From Streptomyces aurantiacus JA 4570 (GTDB taxonomy: Bacteria; Actinomycetota; Actinomycetes; Streptomycetales; Streptomycetaceae), in assembly GCF_000414115.1 (NCBI RefSeq), contig NZ_AOPZ01000063.1, positions 1-53,617 on the forward strand: a DNA stretch of 53,617 bases, written 5' to 3'. The position numbers and the translations under genes are program-made. This document shows, piece by piece, positions 16,512 through 25,430 of this stretch (position 1 is its first letter; every line of letters starts with the position of its first letter). Below the pieces are notes generated by a model. The model made no database searches and had not been told where the DNA came from. It worked only from the letters and a program-made list of their open reading frames with translations.

Positions 16512-18094
16512 GTCGCCACCCCCTGCGGGTGCTGGCCGCGCAACAGGTGCAGGGGCGGGCCCCAGGCGCCGGTGGCGTTGTCGGTCAGCCACTGGCGGGC
16601 GAACAGGCCGGTGAGCTCGAGGTCCTCGATGAAGGACGGCATGTTCTGGAAGACCGCGCGCGGCTCGTCCGGGGTGGGAGCGAACAGGGTGGTGATGGTG
16701 GGGCGTCCGGCCTCGCCGACGACGTCGTGGACCTCGTAGATGTGGGAGACATAGCGGTGCTTGCGGCCGCCGATGCCGGTTTCGTCGCGGTAGGTGAGGT
16801 AGACGACGACGTCGATGGATGAGGCGATGAGGTGGTGAGCGGCCTCGGTGGCCATGCCGGCCTCCGTGCACAGCTGCACCAGGCGGCTGACGATCGCGTG
16901 CGGGCGCCTCACGTGGATCGTGCACATCGAGCCGGAGCCGCCCGCGGACATGGCCTGGAGCATCGGCAGGATCTCGGTGGAGCGGACCTCACCGACGATG
17001 ACGCGGGTGGCGTTGTAGCGCAGGGCGGTCGCGAACATGTCGGAGATCGAGATGGCGCCGGCCGTGGCTCCGGCGCGGACTTCGCCGTTGGACTGGCGGG
17101 CTTCGAAGGCGAACGTGACCGGGCCCGGCTTGGGTCCGGGTTCATCGAGGTAGAGCTCGCGGTCGGATTCGAGGGTCACCAGGCGCTCGGCCTCGGGGAC
17201 CGCGCGTCCCAGGGCGCGCAGCAGGGTGGTCTTGCCCGCGCCCATGTCCCCGACGACCAGCACGTTCAGGCGGGCGTGCACGCAGGAGAGGAGGAACCGC
17301 TCGAGCAGGGGGTTGACCGCTGCCCACTGGACGAGTTCAGCCAGGCCATGGTCCTTGATGCGGTGCTTGCGGATGACCACCGAGGGGCGGCTGGTCAGCA
17401 GGGAGGCGGTAACGCGGGAGCCGTCGGGCATGCGGAAGCCGACCATGGGGGTTGCCTGGGTCAGGGAGCGCTCGCCGTGCCCGCTGATGGCGGCCATGCG
17501 GTTGACCCACGCGATCAGTTCGTCGTGGGAGTCGGCGACCTTGTCGATGGTCCGGCGGGGCTTGTCGTAGTACTCCACGTGCGCTTGCAGCCCGTCGACC
17601 ATGACGTCCTCGACGCCTTCTTCGTCGAGCAGCGACTGCAGGCGCCCGCCCCGGTACATCGCGTCGAACACCGCGGTGGCAACGCGCGCCTCGTCGTCCT
17701 CGGACAGGGGGGTGTTGCCTTGCGCGTACTTCGTGGCCCAGGAGGCGACGGCGTCCGAGGTCAGCTTCCGGGCCAGGGCGCGCCGGTCGGCCGGGTCGAG
17801 GGTGCGCTGGGGGTCCTGGCTGCTCAGCTCGGCGGAGACTTCGGACTGCAGGGCCTCGATCACCTCCCAGGCCACCGGCAGTTGTCCGGGCAGGCCGGCC
17901 AGGCGCGGCACCGCGCCAGCGCTGCCCACCGAACTAGGGGCGGCAGGCCGCGGGGGCGTACGGGCGGCACCGGGGATGCGGGCGGGTGGTTCGGTGGCTC
18001 GGCGGGCGATGCCCTTGCTCAGAACGTTGGCGAGTTCGTCGCGGCCCAGGGCGGGCGGGTGGCCGTGGGCGGGCCGGTGGTGGGTGTCAGCCAC
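16508..18094 (-). CDS. TadA/CpaF-type pilus assembly ATPase, 528 aa
   Basis: Secretion ATPase of the VirB11/CpaF family. Walker A GDMGAGKT lies at residues 282-289, followed by the Asp box (LVTLESDRELYLDE), Walker B (RVIVGEVRSTEILPML) and the His box (CTIHVRRPHA). The Pro/Ala-rich N-terminus, about 70 residues, is probably flexible. GTG at 18094 overlaps the TadZ stop by 8 bases. It powers Flp pilus extension with TadB and TadC. Confidence 0.9.
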   Translation of the reverse strand: MADTHHRPAHGHPPALGRDELANVLSKGIARRATEPPARIPGAARTPPRPAAPSSVGSAGAVPRLAGLPGQLPVAWEVIEALQSEVSAELSSQDPQRTLDPADRRALARKLTSDAVASWATKYAQGNTPLSEDDEARVATAVFDAMYRGGRLQSLLDEEGVEDVMVDGLQAHVEYYDKPRRTIDKVADSHDELIAWVNRMAAISGHGERSLTQATPMVGFRMPDGSRVTASLLTSRPSVVIRKHRIKDHGLAELVQWAAVNPLLERFLLSCVHARLNVLVVGDMGAGKTTLLRALGRAVPEAERLVTLESDRELYLDEPGPKPGPVTFAFEARQSNGEVRAGATAGAISISDMFATALRYNATRVIVGEVRSTEILPMLQAMSAGGSGSMCTIHVRRPHAIVSRLVQLCTEAGMATEAAHHLIASSIDVVVYLTYRDETGIGGRKHRYVSHIYEVHDVVGEAGRPTITTLFAPTPDEPRAVFQNMPSFIEDLELTGLFARQWLTDNATGAWGPPLHLLRGQHPQGVAT

Positions 18095-18977
18095 GGCGTC
18101 CTCCAGTAGTTCTGCTCTGCAGCCGGCGCAGCACCCCGGTGACCTGCTCGTTGGCCGGGGCGGGGAATTCCTGCTGGATGCGGCGCCGTTGGGCGTGCGC
18201 GGCCAGCTGCTCGGCGGCGGTGCGGGCGTGCCGCAGTAGGTCACTGCGGGCGTAGCCGCGCGGCGGGCTACCGCCGTCGATCAGGTAGTCGGCGACCGGT
18301 GCGTCCCACGGCAGGGCGGCCAGGACCGGTACCTCCAGGGCGTCGGCGATCTGGTGGGTGGTGTAGCCGCGGCCGCCGCGGACGTTTTCCCGCTCGATCA
18401 CCAGCAGTGCCAGGGCGCTCGCGCCGGTGCCGGCGTCGTCGAGTTCGGCGCGCAGCGGGCCGATGATGTGGGAGGTCAGCGCGAGTGCTGCCTTGGTGTT
18501 GCGGGTGACCAGGAGGACCAGGTCGGCCTGCTGGATGAGCGGGGCGGGGGTGAGGGTGGTGTGCAGGCGGCCGCTGGTGAAGGTGAGGCGGCCGGCGTCG
18601 ACGAACACGTCGTGTCCGGCCTCGTGGGCCAGGACGTGGAAGATGTCGGACAGCGCGGGCCAGGTGCGTTCCAGGGAGGCGGCCTGGGCGGGGTCGGTCA
18701 GGCCGGGCAGGACCCGGCGGTGCCCGGCCTCGTCGATCGACCACAGGTGTGAGGCGACGGCGTGCGCGAGAGCCTCGCTGCCGACCCGGGCGGCGGCAGC
18801 CAGGTGGTAGAGGCCGAACCCGGCGGTGAACTGCTCCTCGAGGAACCCGGCGCGCAGCGTCCCGCCCTTGGGGTCGCATTCGGCCAGCACGCTGGGTCGT
18901 GGCGAGGCCAGAGTGAGGGCGAGGGCGCTGCTGGTGACGCCCGTGGAGGCGGCGCTGGCAAGGACCGTGACAGGCAT
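18087..18977 (-). CDS. TadZ/CpaE-like MinD-superfamily protein, 296 aa
   Basis: A MinD/CpaE-like fold begins immediately with VTVLASAASTGVTSSALAL, the position of the deviant Walker A. Here the usual Gly-Lys-Gly-Gly-x-Gly-Lys residues are missing, so ATP hydrolysis is doubtful. Later segments (LAECDPKGGTL, DVFVDAGRL, ADLVLLVTRNT) fit switch regions of the family. Its place directly upstream of TadA supports TadZ, which positions the pilus machine at the cell pole. It starts 2 bases after the CpaB-like gene stop. Confidence 0.7.
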   Translation of the reverse strand: MPVTVLASAASTGVTSSALALTLASPRPSVLAECDPKGGTLRAGFLEEQFTAGFGLYHLAAAARVGSEALAHAVASHLWSIDEAGHRRVLPGLTDPAQAASLERTWPALSDIFHVLAHEAGHDVFVDAGRLTFTSGRLHTTLTPAPLIQQADLVLLVTRNTKAALALTSHIIGPLRAELDDAGTGASALALLVIERENVRGGRGYTTHQIADALEVPVLAALPWDAPVADYLIDGGSPPRGYARSDLLRHARTAAEQLAAHAQRRRIQQEFPAPANEQVTGVLRRLQSRTTGGRRG

Positions 18978-18979
18978 GA

Positions 18980-19666
18980 TCAGTTGCTCCGCGGTTCACG
19001 CACGAGGGCGATGCGGCCTGCGGCGGAGTGCGTGGCCAGCCGCGGGCCGTCAGCCTGGTCCACGGCGAGGTTGACGACGATGGTGCCGCTGGCGTCGGGC
19101 CGGGAGATGGACACCACGGTCGCGTCGACCGACGACGGCTCGTCGGCCTCGTCCTTGGTGCTGTCCGGCTCATCTCCTTGGGCGGGCGTGGTCACCGCCA
19201 GCACCTTGTCGCCCGGCGCGAGCGTCCCGTCGGGGGCCTGCCCGCGCTTGACCTGGACGCCGACCTGCTGCTCGTCGTCGCCCAGTCCGCTGCCGGCTGC
19301 GAGCTGCCCGGACACCAGCAGGCCGCCCTTGCGCAGGTCGGTGGCCGCTCGCTTGCCGATCACGGTGGCTTTGTCGCGTGCCGGGATGGGTGTCAGTGCC
19401 GCATCGGCAGACACCTCAGCGACCGTGACGTCGGCGGGCTTGAGGGGCTGCCCGGCCGGCACGTCCCGGGCCACCGCCAGCACCTTGCTGCGATCGCCGG
19501 CCGAGGTGACCGCGGCGGCCGCGCCCAGCGCGCACACCACGGCCAGCACCACGCACAGAGCCGCCGCCCACCACCTGCGGTCGCGCTTGACGGGCGGTGC
19601 TGTCGTTGTCGGCAGCTCCGCCCGGGTGGCGGGGCGCGGGATCGGAGGGGCTGCTGGGGTTTCCAT
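18980..19666 (-). CDS. CpaB/RcpC-like protein with SAF domain, 228 aa
   Basis: One N-terminal membrane helix (WWAAALCVVLAVVCALGAA) precedes a SAF domain starting near VLAVARDVPAGQPLKPADVT, with the expected DLRKGGLLVSGQL. In Tad systems RcpC/CpaB stabilises the pilus channel. In Gram-positive Streptomyces it may contact peptidoglycan. The ATG at 19666 was chosen because it gives a clean cytoplasmic Pro-rich start. Confidence 0.75.
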   Translation of the reverse strand: METPAAPPIPRPATRAELPTTTAPPVKRDRRWWAAALCVVLAVVCALGAAAAVTSAGDRSKVLAVARDVPAGQPLKPADVTVAEVSADAALTPIPARDKATVIGKRAATDLRKGGLLVSGQLAAGSGLGDDEQQVGVQVKRGQAPDGTLAPGDKVLAVTTPAQGDEPDSTKDEADEPSSVDATVVSISRPDASGTIVVNLAVDQADGPRLATHSAAGRIALVREPRSN

Positions 19667-19706
19667 GGCGGACGTGCCTCGCTCTTCTCGCTCTTTCGTG
19701 CGGTGG

Positions 19707-20612
19707 TTAGTTGAGGACCTGGACCTCGGCCACGTTGATGTCGACGTCGCTGGTGCGCGTCTCACTGAGCTCGCCGCTCTCACCGCCGCCATCGACTTCC
19801 CAGTCGACTTGCCAGGTCGAGGTCGCGCTCACGTGAAAGCGGCCGCCGGGCTCGGTGGAGGACGGCTTGCTGTAGCGGTGGCCGCAGTCCGGGGAGTTCC
19901 TCTTGCCGTACGAGGTCTTGTACGGGGTGCCGGCCGTGGTGCAGGTGACGGACGCTCCGTCGCCCATGCTCCACACGATCCGCTTAACGCGCGCGGTCGC
20001 GGTGACGGTCACGCCGCCCGCAGAGGCGGACGCGCTGTTGGGGCCGTAGGTCTCGGCGGACTTGGTGGTCCACATCCACACCGGCATGCCGACCACGCCC
20101 TTACCGCCCGGCCTCGGCGTGATGCCGATGTCCGGGCCGCGCAACGTCATCTTGTCCAGGGCTTCCTGGGCAAGCTGCGCGGGGTCGACGGTAGCGACCG
20201 GAGCGGTCTCGGCCCAGAACGTCTGCGGCCCGCCCGCCAGAGCGCCGGCAGCCGCAGCCCCGGCCGCAGCCAGCGGGCACACCCGTGTGTAGATCGCTCC
20301 CTTACCCGGCGAGCGCCCCTCCCACAGGCTGCTGCTCGCCGGCGGCTGAGGATCCATCTTCGTGACGATGCAGGGCCCCGCCCCCGCGGGCGGCCCTGCC
20401 TTACCGGACGAGCGCTTCCCACGACGCCCGCTGTCTCGCCCTCCGCCCCCACCAGGGGACCCACCCACTCCTGCGGACACGCACACCTCGATGACGGTGC
20501 ACTCTCCGACCTTGCCCGTGGGCTTGGGATCAGGGTTCGCGGACGCGGCTGGCGACAGCACACAGCCCGCCAGCAGGGCAGCGCCCGTGAGCGGAACCAG
20601 ATGCTTCAGCAT
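19707..20612 (-). CDS. Lipoprotein of the Tad operon, about 301 aa
   Basis: The start MLKHLVPLTGAALLAGC is a lipoprotein signal with lipobox LAGC. The mature part is Gly/Pro-rich, has a hydrophobic stretch (AAAGAAAAGALAGG), and carries a C-terminal region with Trp-rich strands (VGMPVWMWTTK, RIVWSMGDG, STWQVDWEVDGGG) and paired Cys. Homologues of this design accompany Streptomyces Tad operons; their function is unknown to me. It overlaps the upstream lipoprotein gene by 7 bases. Confidence 0.65.
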   Translation of the reverse strand: MLKHLVPLTGAALLAGCVLSPAASANPDPKPTGKVGECTVIEVCVSAGVGGSPGGGGGRDSGRRGKRSSGKAGPPAGAGPCIVTKMDPQPPASSSLWEGRSPGKGAIYTRVCPLAAAGAAAAGALAGGPQTFWAETAPVATVDPAQLAQEALDKMTLRGPDIGITPRPGGKGVVGMPVWMWTTKSAETYGPNSASASAGGVTVTATARVKRIVWSMGDGASVTCTTAGTPYKTSYGKRNSPDCGHRYSKPSSTEPGGRFHVSATSTWQVDWEVDGGGESGELSETRTSDVDINVAEVQVLN

Positions 20613-21208
20613 GCCTTGTCTTCCGGCTTCACTTCCAAGATCACCCACTGCTTGTCCCAGCGCTCCGCGGTCACACGACTCACGTACTTGATCCGCCGCT
20701 CCTTCGGCAGCACAATCTCCTCGCGCGTTTTGCGGTCGATCGGCTTCCACTCGGCGACATCCACGCAGTCCGTGATCTGCGCGAAGGGGACCTTTTTACC
20801 CAAGTCCAGGCGACTGACCTTCGGGGCAAGGTCAGGCTTGCCCTTGATGATCTGCCCGGCAGACTTGAGCCTCACCAGGTCAGCCTGCGCCATCCCCAGC
20901 GCGTTCCCCTTGGCGTAAGTCTTCAGCTTCGTGCCGGACATGCTGCCCTTGGCGTATGCGGTGGTCTTCTCGTTCCAGTACGAGCGATAGGCGGCCAGGA
21001 GCTCGCCCTTGGCGCCGTCCGAGGCATCGGAGGGGGACGGCGATGCCGCAGGCTTCGATGACGTGGCCGTGGCGCGGGGCTTCTCGGGACTTTCTCCGCC
21101 GTCTGAGTCGCTGCAGGCGGTGAGCGAACCAAGCGCGGCCAGGACACCGACAGCCGCCACGAAATTACGGCGGCGAACGGCCGTGCTGCTTTGGGCGTGG
21201 CGTGTCAC
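20606..21208 (-). CDS. Lipoprotein, first gene of the Tad operon, 200 aa
   Basis: GTG at 21208 follows GGGAGAG. The signal RRRNFVAAVGVLAALGSLTAC ends in a lipobox (LTAC), followed by a Ser/Pro-rich linker and a domain of about 130 residues (NTF2-like size; contains YRSYWNEKTTAYAKG and ending near WVILEVKPEDKAC). It probably sits on the outer face of the membrane and may help anchor the pilus. No promoter was recognised in 21209-21435. Confidence 0.6.
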   Translation of the reverse strand: MTRHAQSSTAVRRRNFVAAVGVLAALGSLTACSDSDGGESPEKPRATATSSKPAASPSPSDASDGAKGELLAAYRSYWNEKTTAYAKGSMSGTKLKTYAKGNALGMAQADLVRLKSAGQIIKGKPDLAPKVSRLDLGKKVPFAQITDCVDVAEWKPIDRKTREEIVLPKERRIKYVSRVTAERWDKQWVILEVKPEDKAC

Positions 21209-21435
21209 ATTCTCTCCCGGTCGACGTGCAGGTACGGACGGCTGTAGCGGGCAGCCCTGCCAACATCCGCTCGCCGGGACCTGGCAGAGCTGCACTGATG
21301 CGCATTTTGTAGCCAAGAGATTACGCATATGCCAGCCAAGTTCCCAGCTCCTTTGAGAAGATATCGATCACAACTCGGGTCGAATCAGGGCACGTTGGGG
21401 TAGCAGAGTCGACAAGTTGCTCTATGCACATGCGA

Positions 21436-22239
21436 CTAGGCCGCCGTACAGGCGGCTTTGCGGCCGACCGCGCCGTAGCCCATGACCTCCGTGATCTCGG
21501 TGGAGTCGTCCGGGTGCCATTCGAAGAGCGGCACGAGACCGGGCTCGACGATGTCCATGCCGTCGAAGAACCGCAGCAGCTGCTCGATGGTCCGGGGCTG
21601 GTAGGGCAGGGCTCCGGGAGCTGAGGAGTAGATCTCGCACGCGGCGATGATGGCCGGCGTCGGGATGTCGTGGCTGAGCATGAGGCAGCTGCCCGGAGCG
21701 AGGTGCTCGAGGAGGCCCCCGACGATGCCGTGTGCCTCTTCGTCCGAGAAGTGCCCCAGGACACTGCTGAAGGTCAGCATCACGGGCTTGGCGAGGTCGA
21801 AGGTCTCGGTGACGTGGCTCATGATGACGTCGGTGTCGCGCATGTCGGCGTCGATGTAGCTGCTCAGGGGCGGGTCTTGGTAGGCGCCCTGATGGGCCAG
21901 GACGACGGGGTCGTTGTCGACGTAGAGCACACGCGCGTCGGGCTGGTGGTGGCTGACGATCTGGTGAATGTCCGGCTCCAGCGGAAGGCCGGCGCCGAGA
22001 TCCAGGTACTGGGTAACCCCGGCCTCGGCGGCGGCCCAGCGAACAGTACGGCGCAAAAACTGGCGGGCGGAGCGGGCATCGGCGGTGATGCCGGGCGCCA
22101 TCGCCTCGACCGCGGCGACAGCTTGCCGGTCGCGCTCGTAGTTGTCCTTGCCCCCCTGGGCGGCGTTCCAGAAACGTGCACTGCTCACTTCGCCGTCAGC
22201 GGCGGCCGGCTGATCGGGGCTGTGCGCTATGTCGCTCAT
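21436..22239 (-). CDS. SAM-dependent methyltransferase, SAV2177/DUF574-type, 267 aa
   Basis: The N-terminal SSARFWNAAQGGKDNYERDR and the SAM-binding segment YLDLGAGLPLEPDIHQI are diagnostic of the abundant Streptomyces SAV2177 methyltransferase family, as is RVLYVDNDPVVLAHQGA. The substrate is unknown. The ATG follows GAGGAG. It lies 13 bases after the XRE/DUF5753 regulator, and the two form a common regulator-plus-methyltransferase pairing. Confidence 0.85.
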   Translation of the reverse strand: MSDIAHSPDQPAAADGEVSSARFWNAAQGGKDNYERDRQAVAAVEAMAPGITADARSARQFLRRTVRWAAAEAGVTQYLDLGAGLPLEPDIHQIVSHHQPDARVLYVDNDPVVLAHQGAYQDPPLSSYIDADMRDTDVIMSHVTETFDLAKPVMLTFSSVLGHFSDEEAHGIVGGLLEHLAPGSCLMLSHDIPTPAIIAACEIYSSAPGALPYQPRTIEQLLRFFDGMDIVEPGLVPLFEWHPDDSTEITEVMGYGAVGRKAACTAA

Positions 22240-22252
22240 GTGGCTGGGCTCC

Positions 22253-23137
22253 TCAGAGGTCGGTGAGTTCGGGCGTCAGGGTGCTCGGGCGCATGCTGCT
22301 CCCGGGCAGGGTGATCGGTACCTGTACGCAGGTGATGTCCATGGCCTGGCGCCAGGTGTCGCTCTCGCGCGGCTTGGTGACGATGGTGGTGCCGGTGATC
22401 TGGTCGACGACGATGTAGTCGCCAAGATCAGCTTCTCCTCCACCGAGACGGATCAGGCGGGCGGGCGGGGCGTTGGTGAGCGGATGCGGGAAGCTGCCCA
22501 GCGGCACGATCTGGATGGTGCGCAGTGGCTGCTCCAGGATTCCGCGCAGTGCCAGGAGTTGGTCTCGCATCACACTGGCGGAGCCCACCTTGGTGTGGAG
22601 CGCGGCTGCGGACATCAGGGCCCAGATGCGCGTTCCGCGCTCGGCGACGCGGCGCTGGCGCTGGCGCAGCAGCTCGACGGTCAAGTCGAGGTCGCTGTCT
22701 GCAGCGTGGGGGTTCTGACGGCGGTGCACGGCGCGGGCGTATTCAGGAGTCTGGAGCAGGTCGGGGATGGTGGCCGGTGCCCACATCCGGATCAAGGAGG
22801 CGGCGCTCTCCAGCCCGATCCACTCCTGGACGTCACGGGGCATGACGCGGTGATACTTCTGGTGCCACCAGCCCGGTCGCGCGGCGGCCTGGGCGGTGCG
22901 CTTCATCTCGGTCAGGCGCGCTCCGCTGACCCCGTAGAGGACGAGCAGCTTCTCCACCTGGTCGAGGTCCAGGCTCTGCTCCGCGCCCTCGATCCGTCGG
23001 ATCGTGGCCGTGCTCACGCCGATCCCACCAGCCGCGGAGTCGAGGCTCATGCCCGCCAGGTCCTCGCGCAGGCGGCGTAACCGTCGGGCGAACAACCGCT
23101 GTTCCGGCGTCGGGGCCGGGCGAGGCGCTTGCGCCAC
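22253..23137 (-). CDS. XRE-family regulator with DUF5753 domain, 294 aa
   Basis: A helix-turn-helix lies at about residues 15-70 (LRRLREDLAGMSLDSAAGG, then VSTATIRRIEGAEQSLD). It is followed by the DUF5753 region beginning about residue 100 (IGLESAASLIRMW, LLQTPEYARAVH, then RQRRV). This WhiJ-like architecture is common in Streptomyces and usually pairs with a small neighbour gene. GTG at 23137 follows AGGAGGGAG. It probably controls itself and the downstream methyltransferase. Confidence 0.85.
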   Translation of the reverse strand: MAQAPRPAPTPEQRLFARRLRRLREDLAGMSLDSAAGGIGVSTATIRRIEGAEQSLDLDQVEKLLVLYGVSGARLTEMKRTAQAAARPGWWHQKYHRVMPRDVQEWIGLESAASLIRMWAPATIPDLLQTPEYARAVHRRQNPHAADSDLDLTVELLRQRQRRVAERGTRIWALMSAAALHTKVGSASVMRDQLLALRGILEQPLRTIQIVPLGSFPHPLTNAPPARLIRLGGGEADLGDYIVVDQITGTTIVTKPRESDTWRQAMDITCVQVPITLPGSSMRPSTLTPELTDL

Positions 23138-23204
23138 GAGCGGCTCCCTCCTGCTGACCTACCTGGTGTCTCTATCGGCACAGGCATACGTCTGCCCCGA
23201 TCAT

Positions 23205-23259
23205 CATGCGCGAAAATTGCACGCATGAGGGCGACCGTACACCGTACGACGCACGCATG
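23205..23259. promoter_or_regulatory. Candidate operator upstream of the XRE/DUF5753 gene
   Basis: CATGCG (23205-23210) and CGCATG (23222-23227) form an inverted repeat around 11 AT-richer bases. The word GCACGCATG occurs twice (23219-23227 and 23251-23259), and GTACACCGTAC lies between. It lies 70-120 bases upstream of the regulator start, where an autoregulatory site would be expected. The rest of 23138-23665 holds no gene I can support. Confidence 0.35.
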
Positions 23260-23665
23260 GGAGGCCCTTGTGCCAGCGGACCACATACTCGCGACGAGGC
23301 GGCAATGAGGGCCAACAGCACAGGGTGATTAGGGAGTTCCATCGTGACCGGCCTGGCCTGAGAGCCTGATCTCAATCCTCAGTTGATCTCGTGCGGGTGC
23401 CTCACTGGTCGTCGTAGCGACCGGCAGCCCTGGCGAACCGCCGGAACCCTGATGGACCGCGAGCCCGAGGTGATCTGGATGGCCTCGCGACCGGACGAAC
23501 GGCCGACCGCATTAGCCCCAGGGTGTACACCCGTGGGCCAATACCCTCGCGAGACATCAAACGGTGGGCCAATGCCGTGCGGGAGGGGCCCGTGACAGCG
23601 TTCCCTCGGTGCCCACGGACTGGCCGTCGCGGCACGGTTGACGCTCCGTCACCACGGGAGGGCCC

Positions 23666-24871
23666 ATGACCACCACGCCGTTCACCAGCCGGAAGGCCAT
23701 GACGCGCCGCAGCGTGCTCGGAGCCGCCCTGGCCGCCGGGACCACCGTGCCGCTTGCCGCCGTCGCCGACCGGGCCGCAGCCAGCTCGGCAACGGCGCGG
23801 CTCATGCTGCCTGTGCCCACCGGGCCGCACCCGGTGGGCATGGTCGAGCTGCACCTCGTCGACCGGTCGCGTCCGGACGACCTTGCGGGCCCCGGGCACT
23901 TCCGCGAGGTGATGGCCACCGTCTGGTACCCCGCCCGGGACGTCCAGCGGTACCCGGTGGCGCCCTGGATGCCGGCCGGCGCACTTCAGGCGTTCCTCGC
24001 CGACGCCGGGTTCAGCGATCTGGCCCCCCTGGGGCCGCTCTCTGCCGGCCACGCGGGCGCTCCGGTGCGGCAACCGGGCCGACGGCTGCCCGTGGTCATG
24101 TTCTCGCACGGCGCGCACAGCCACCAGGGCGATCACACCGTCATGGTCCAGGAGCTCGCCAGCCACGGATACGCGGCTGTGACGGTGGCTCACCAGTACG
24201 ACACGTACACCGAGTTCCCCGACGGTCGGATCGCCGTCCCGGTCGACGACGAGCAGGCGCCGACGCGGCCCGGGGACTTCGCCGCCGACCTGCGCTTCGT
24301 CCTCGACTGCGTCGAGCAGCTCGCTGCCGGAGGCAATCCCGACGTCGATCACAGGGAGCTGCCGGCCGGACTGCTCGGCGCCCTCGACCCGCGGCGCATG
24401 GGCGCGTTCGGCTGGTCGAAGGGCGGGACGGCCACCGCCTGTGCCACTCTCGCGGACGAGCGCATCCGGGCCGGGCTGAGCCTCGACAGCCCGATGCAGA
24501 TGAACCCGCCGCTGACCGGCGACTTGGACCGGCCGTTCATGATGATGTCCGCCGAGTTCACCCGGGCCACGGATCCCGCAGTCGCCGCATTCTGGTCGCA
24601 CCTTCGGGACTGGCGGCTGAACATCCAGGCCCAGGGTGCCGTCCACGTCTCGTACGGCGACAATGAGGCGCTGTTCCCCCAGGTGGCGAAGCTGCTCGGA
24701 TGGAGCAGGCAGCAGCTCCAGGACGTGATCGGCACCCTCGATCCCGACCAGGCGGTGAAGATCCAGCAGGCATACCCGCTCGCGTTCTTCGACAAGCATC
24801 TGCGCCGCCGTCGGGGACACCTGCTCGACGGGCCTTCCCCAGCCTTCCCGGCAGTGACGTTCCTCCCCTGA
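23666..24871 (+). CDS. Tat-exported alpha/beta hydrolase (PAF-acetylhydrolase/lipase-like), 401 aa
   Basis: The N-terminus has a twin-arginine signal (TRRSVLGAALAAGTTVPLAA, cleavage near AAAS). The mature protein shows the oxyanion region VVMFSHGAHSHQ, a nucleophile elbow GWSKGG (Gly-x-Ser-x-Gly) and a downstream Asp/His-containing region. The order resembles the plasma PAF-acetylhydrolase/dienelactone-hydrolase-like esterases. The ATG follows GGGAGGG. It is probably a secreted esterase; the substrate cannot be told. It stands alone between regulatory regions. Confidence 0.8.
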   Translation: MTTTPFTSRKAMTRRSVLGAALAAGTTVPLAAVADRAAASSATARLMLPVPTGPHPVGMVELHLVDRSRPDDLAGPGHFREVMATVWYPARDVQRYPVAPWMPAGALQAFLADAGFSDLAPLGPLSAGHAGAPVRQPGRRLPVVMFSHGAHSHQGDHTVMVQELASHGYAAVTVAHQYDTYTEFPDGRIAVPVDDEQAPTRPGDFAADLRFVLDCVEQLAAGGNPDVDHRELPAGLLGALDPRRMGAFGWSKGGTATACATLADERIRAGLSLDSPMQMNPPLTGDLDRPFMMMSAEFTRATDPAVAAFWSHLRDWRLNIQAQGAVHVSYGDNEALFPQVAKLLGWSRQQLQDVIGTLDPDQAVKIQQAYPLAFFDKHLRRRRGHLLDGPSPAFPAVTFLP

Positions 24872-24957
24872 GCTTGAGCTTTATGGTCCAACCTCAGTTT
24901 GGAAGCTCTGGGACGATACAGGGGCGTCAACTTGCCCCCTTCCCATGGAGGTCCGTC

Positions 24958-25161
24958 TTGAGCTCGTCTGAGTCCGATCAGACTTCCGAACTGCTGCTCC
25001 GTGCCGTCGAGTCACTTCGGGCTGGGACTCCCGTTGACATTGCGGTGCTTCGCGGCCCGCTCGCGGAGTTGCTGGAAGATGCCGCAGGTGGAGATACCGA
25101 AGGTGTCTTCGATCCCTATGCCGAGGCGGTGGCTCAGGCGGTGCTTGGCCAGTCAGCTTGA
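24958..25161 (+). CDS. Small acidic hypothetical protein, 67 aa
   Basis: TTG at 24958 follows GGAGG by 6 bases. The protein begins MSSSESDQTSELLL and is rich in Leu, Ala and Glu, with no Cys, membrane helix or known motif. Two amphipathic helices are likely. The stop overlaps a TTG (TTGA) in another frame. It lies upstream of the winged-helix regulator at 25431. Function unknown; the coding call rests on the ribosome binding site and composition. Confidence 0.45.
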   Translation: MSSSESDQTSELLLRAVESLRAGTPVDIAVLRGPLAELLEDAAGGDTEGVFDPYAEAVAQAVLGQSA

Positions 25162-25430
25162 CGCGGTGCGTCGTGTTCGATCGGTTGCGCCACTCTCGCA
25201 TCTACGACCTGTTGCAGGCAGGACTCCGAAGTACTACGGCAGCAGGCGGGTGGCACCGACCGGGCCGGTTGGTCTCCATAGAGCCGATCGTCAGGTGGCG
25301 CGCGAATCTCTCCTTCTTCGCCACTCAGTCTGTCGGTCACTACCCGGAGGGGTCTGTTGACCGGATTCCCTCTGGGGAGCTGCCGGCGCGGGGACCAGGA
25401 TGGTCGTGGCTGTCTGTAATGGGGGAACGT

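Noticed and set aside
18762..20918. 718-codon plus-strand frame opposite the pilus genes
   Set aside because: Composition is that of an antisense frame; the minus-strand TadZ, CpaB and lipoprotein genes explain the region.
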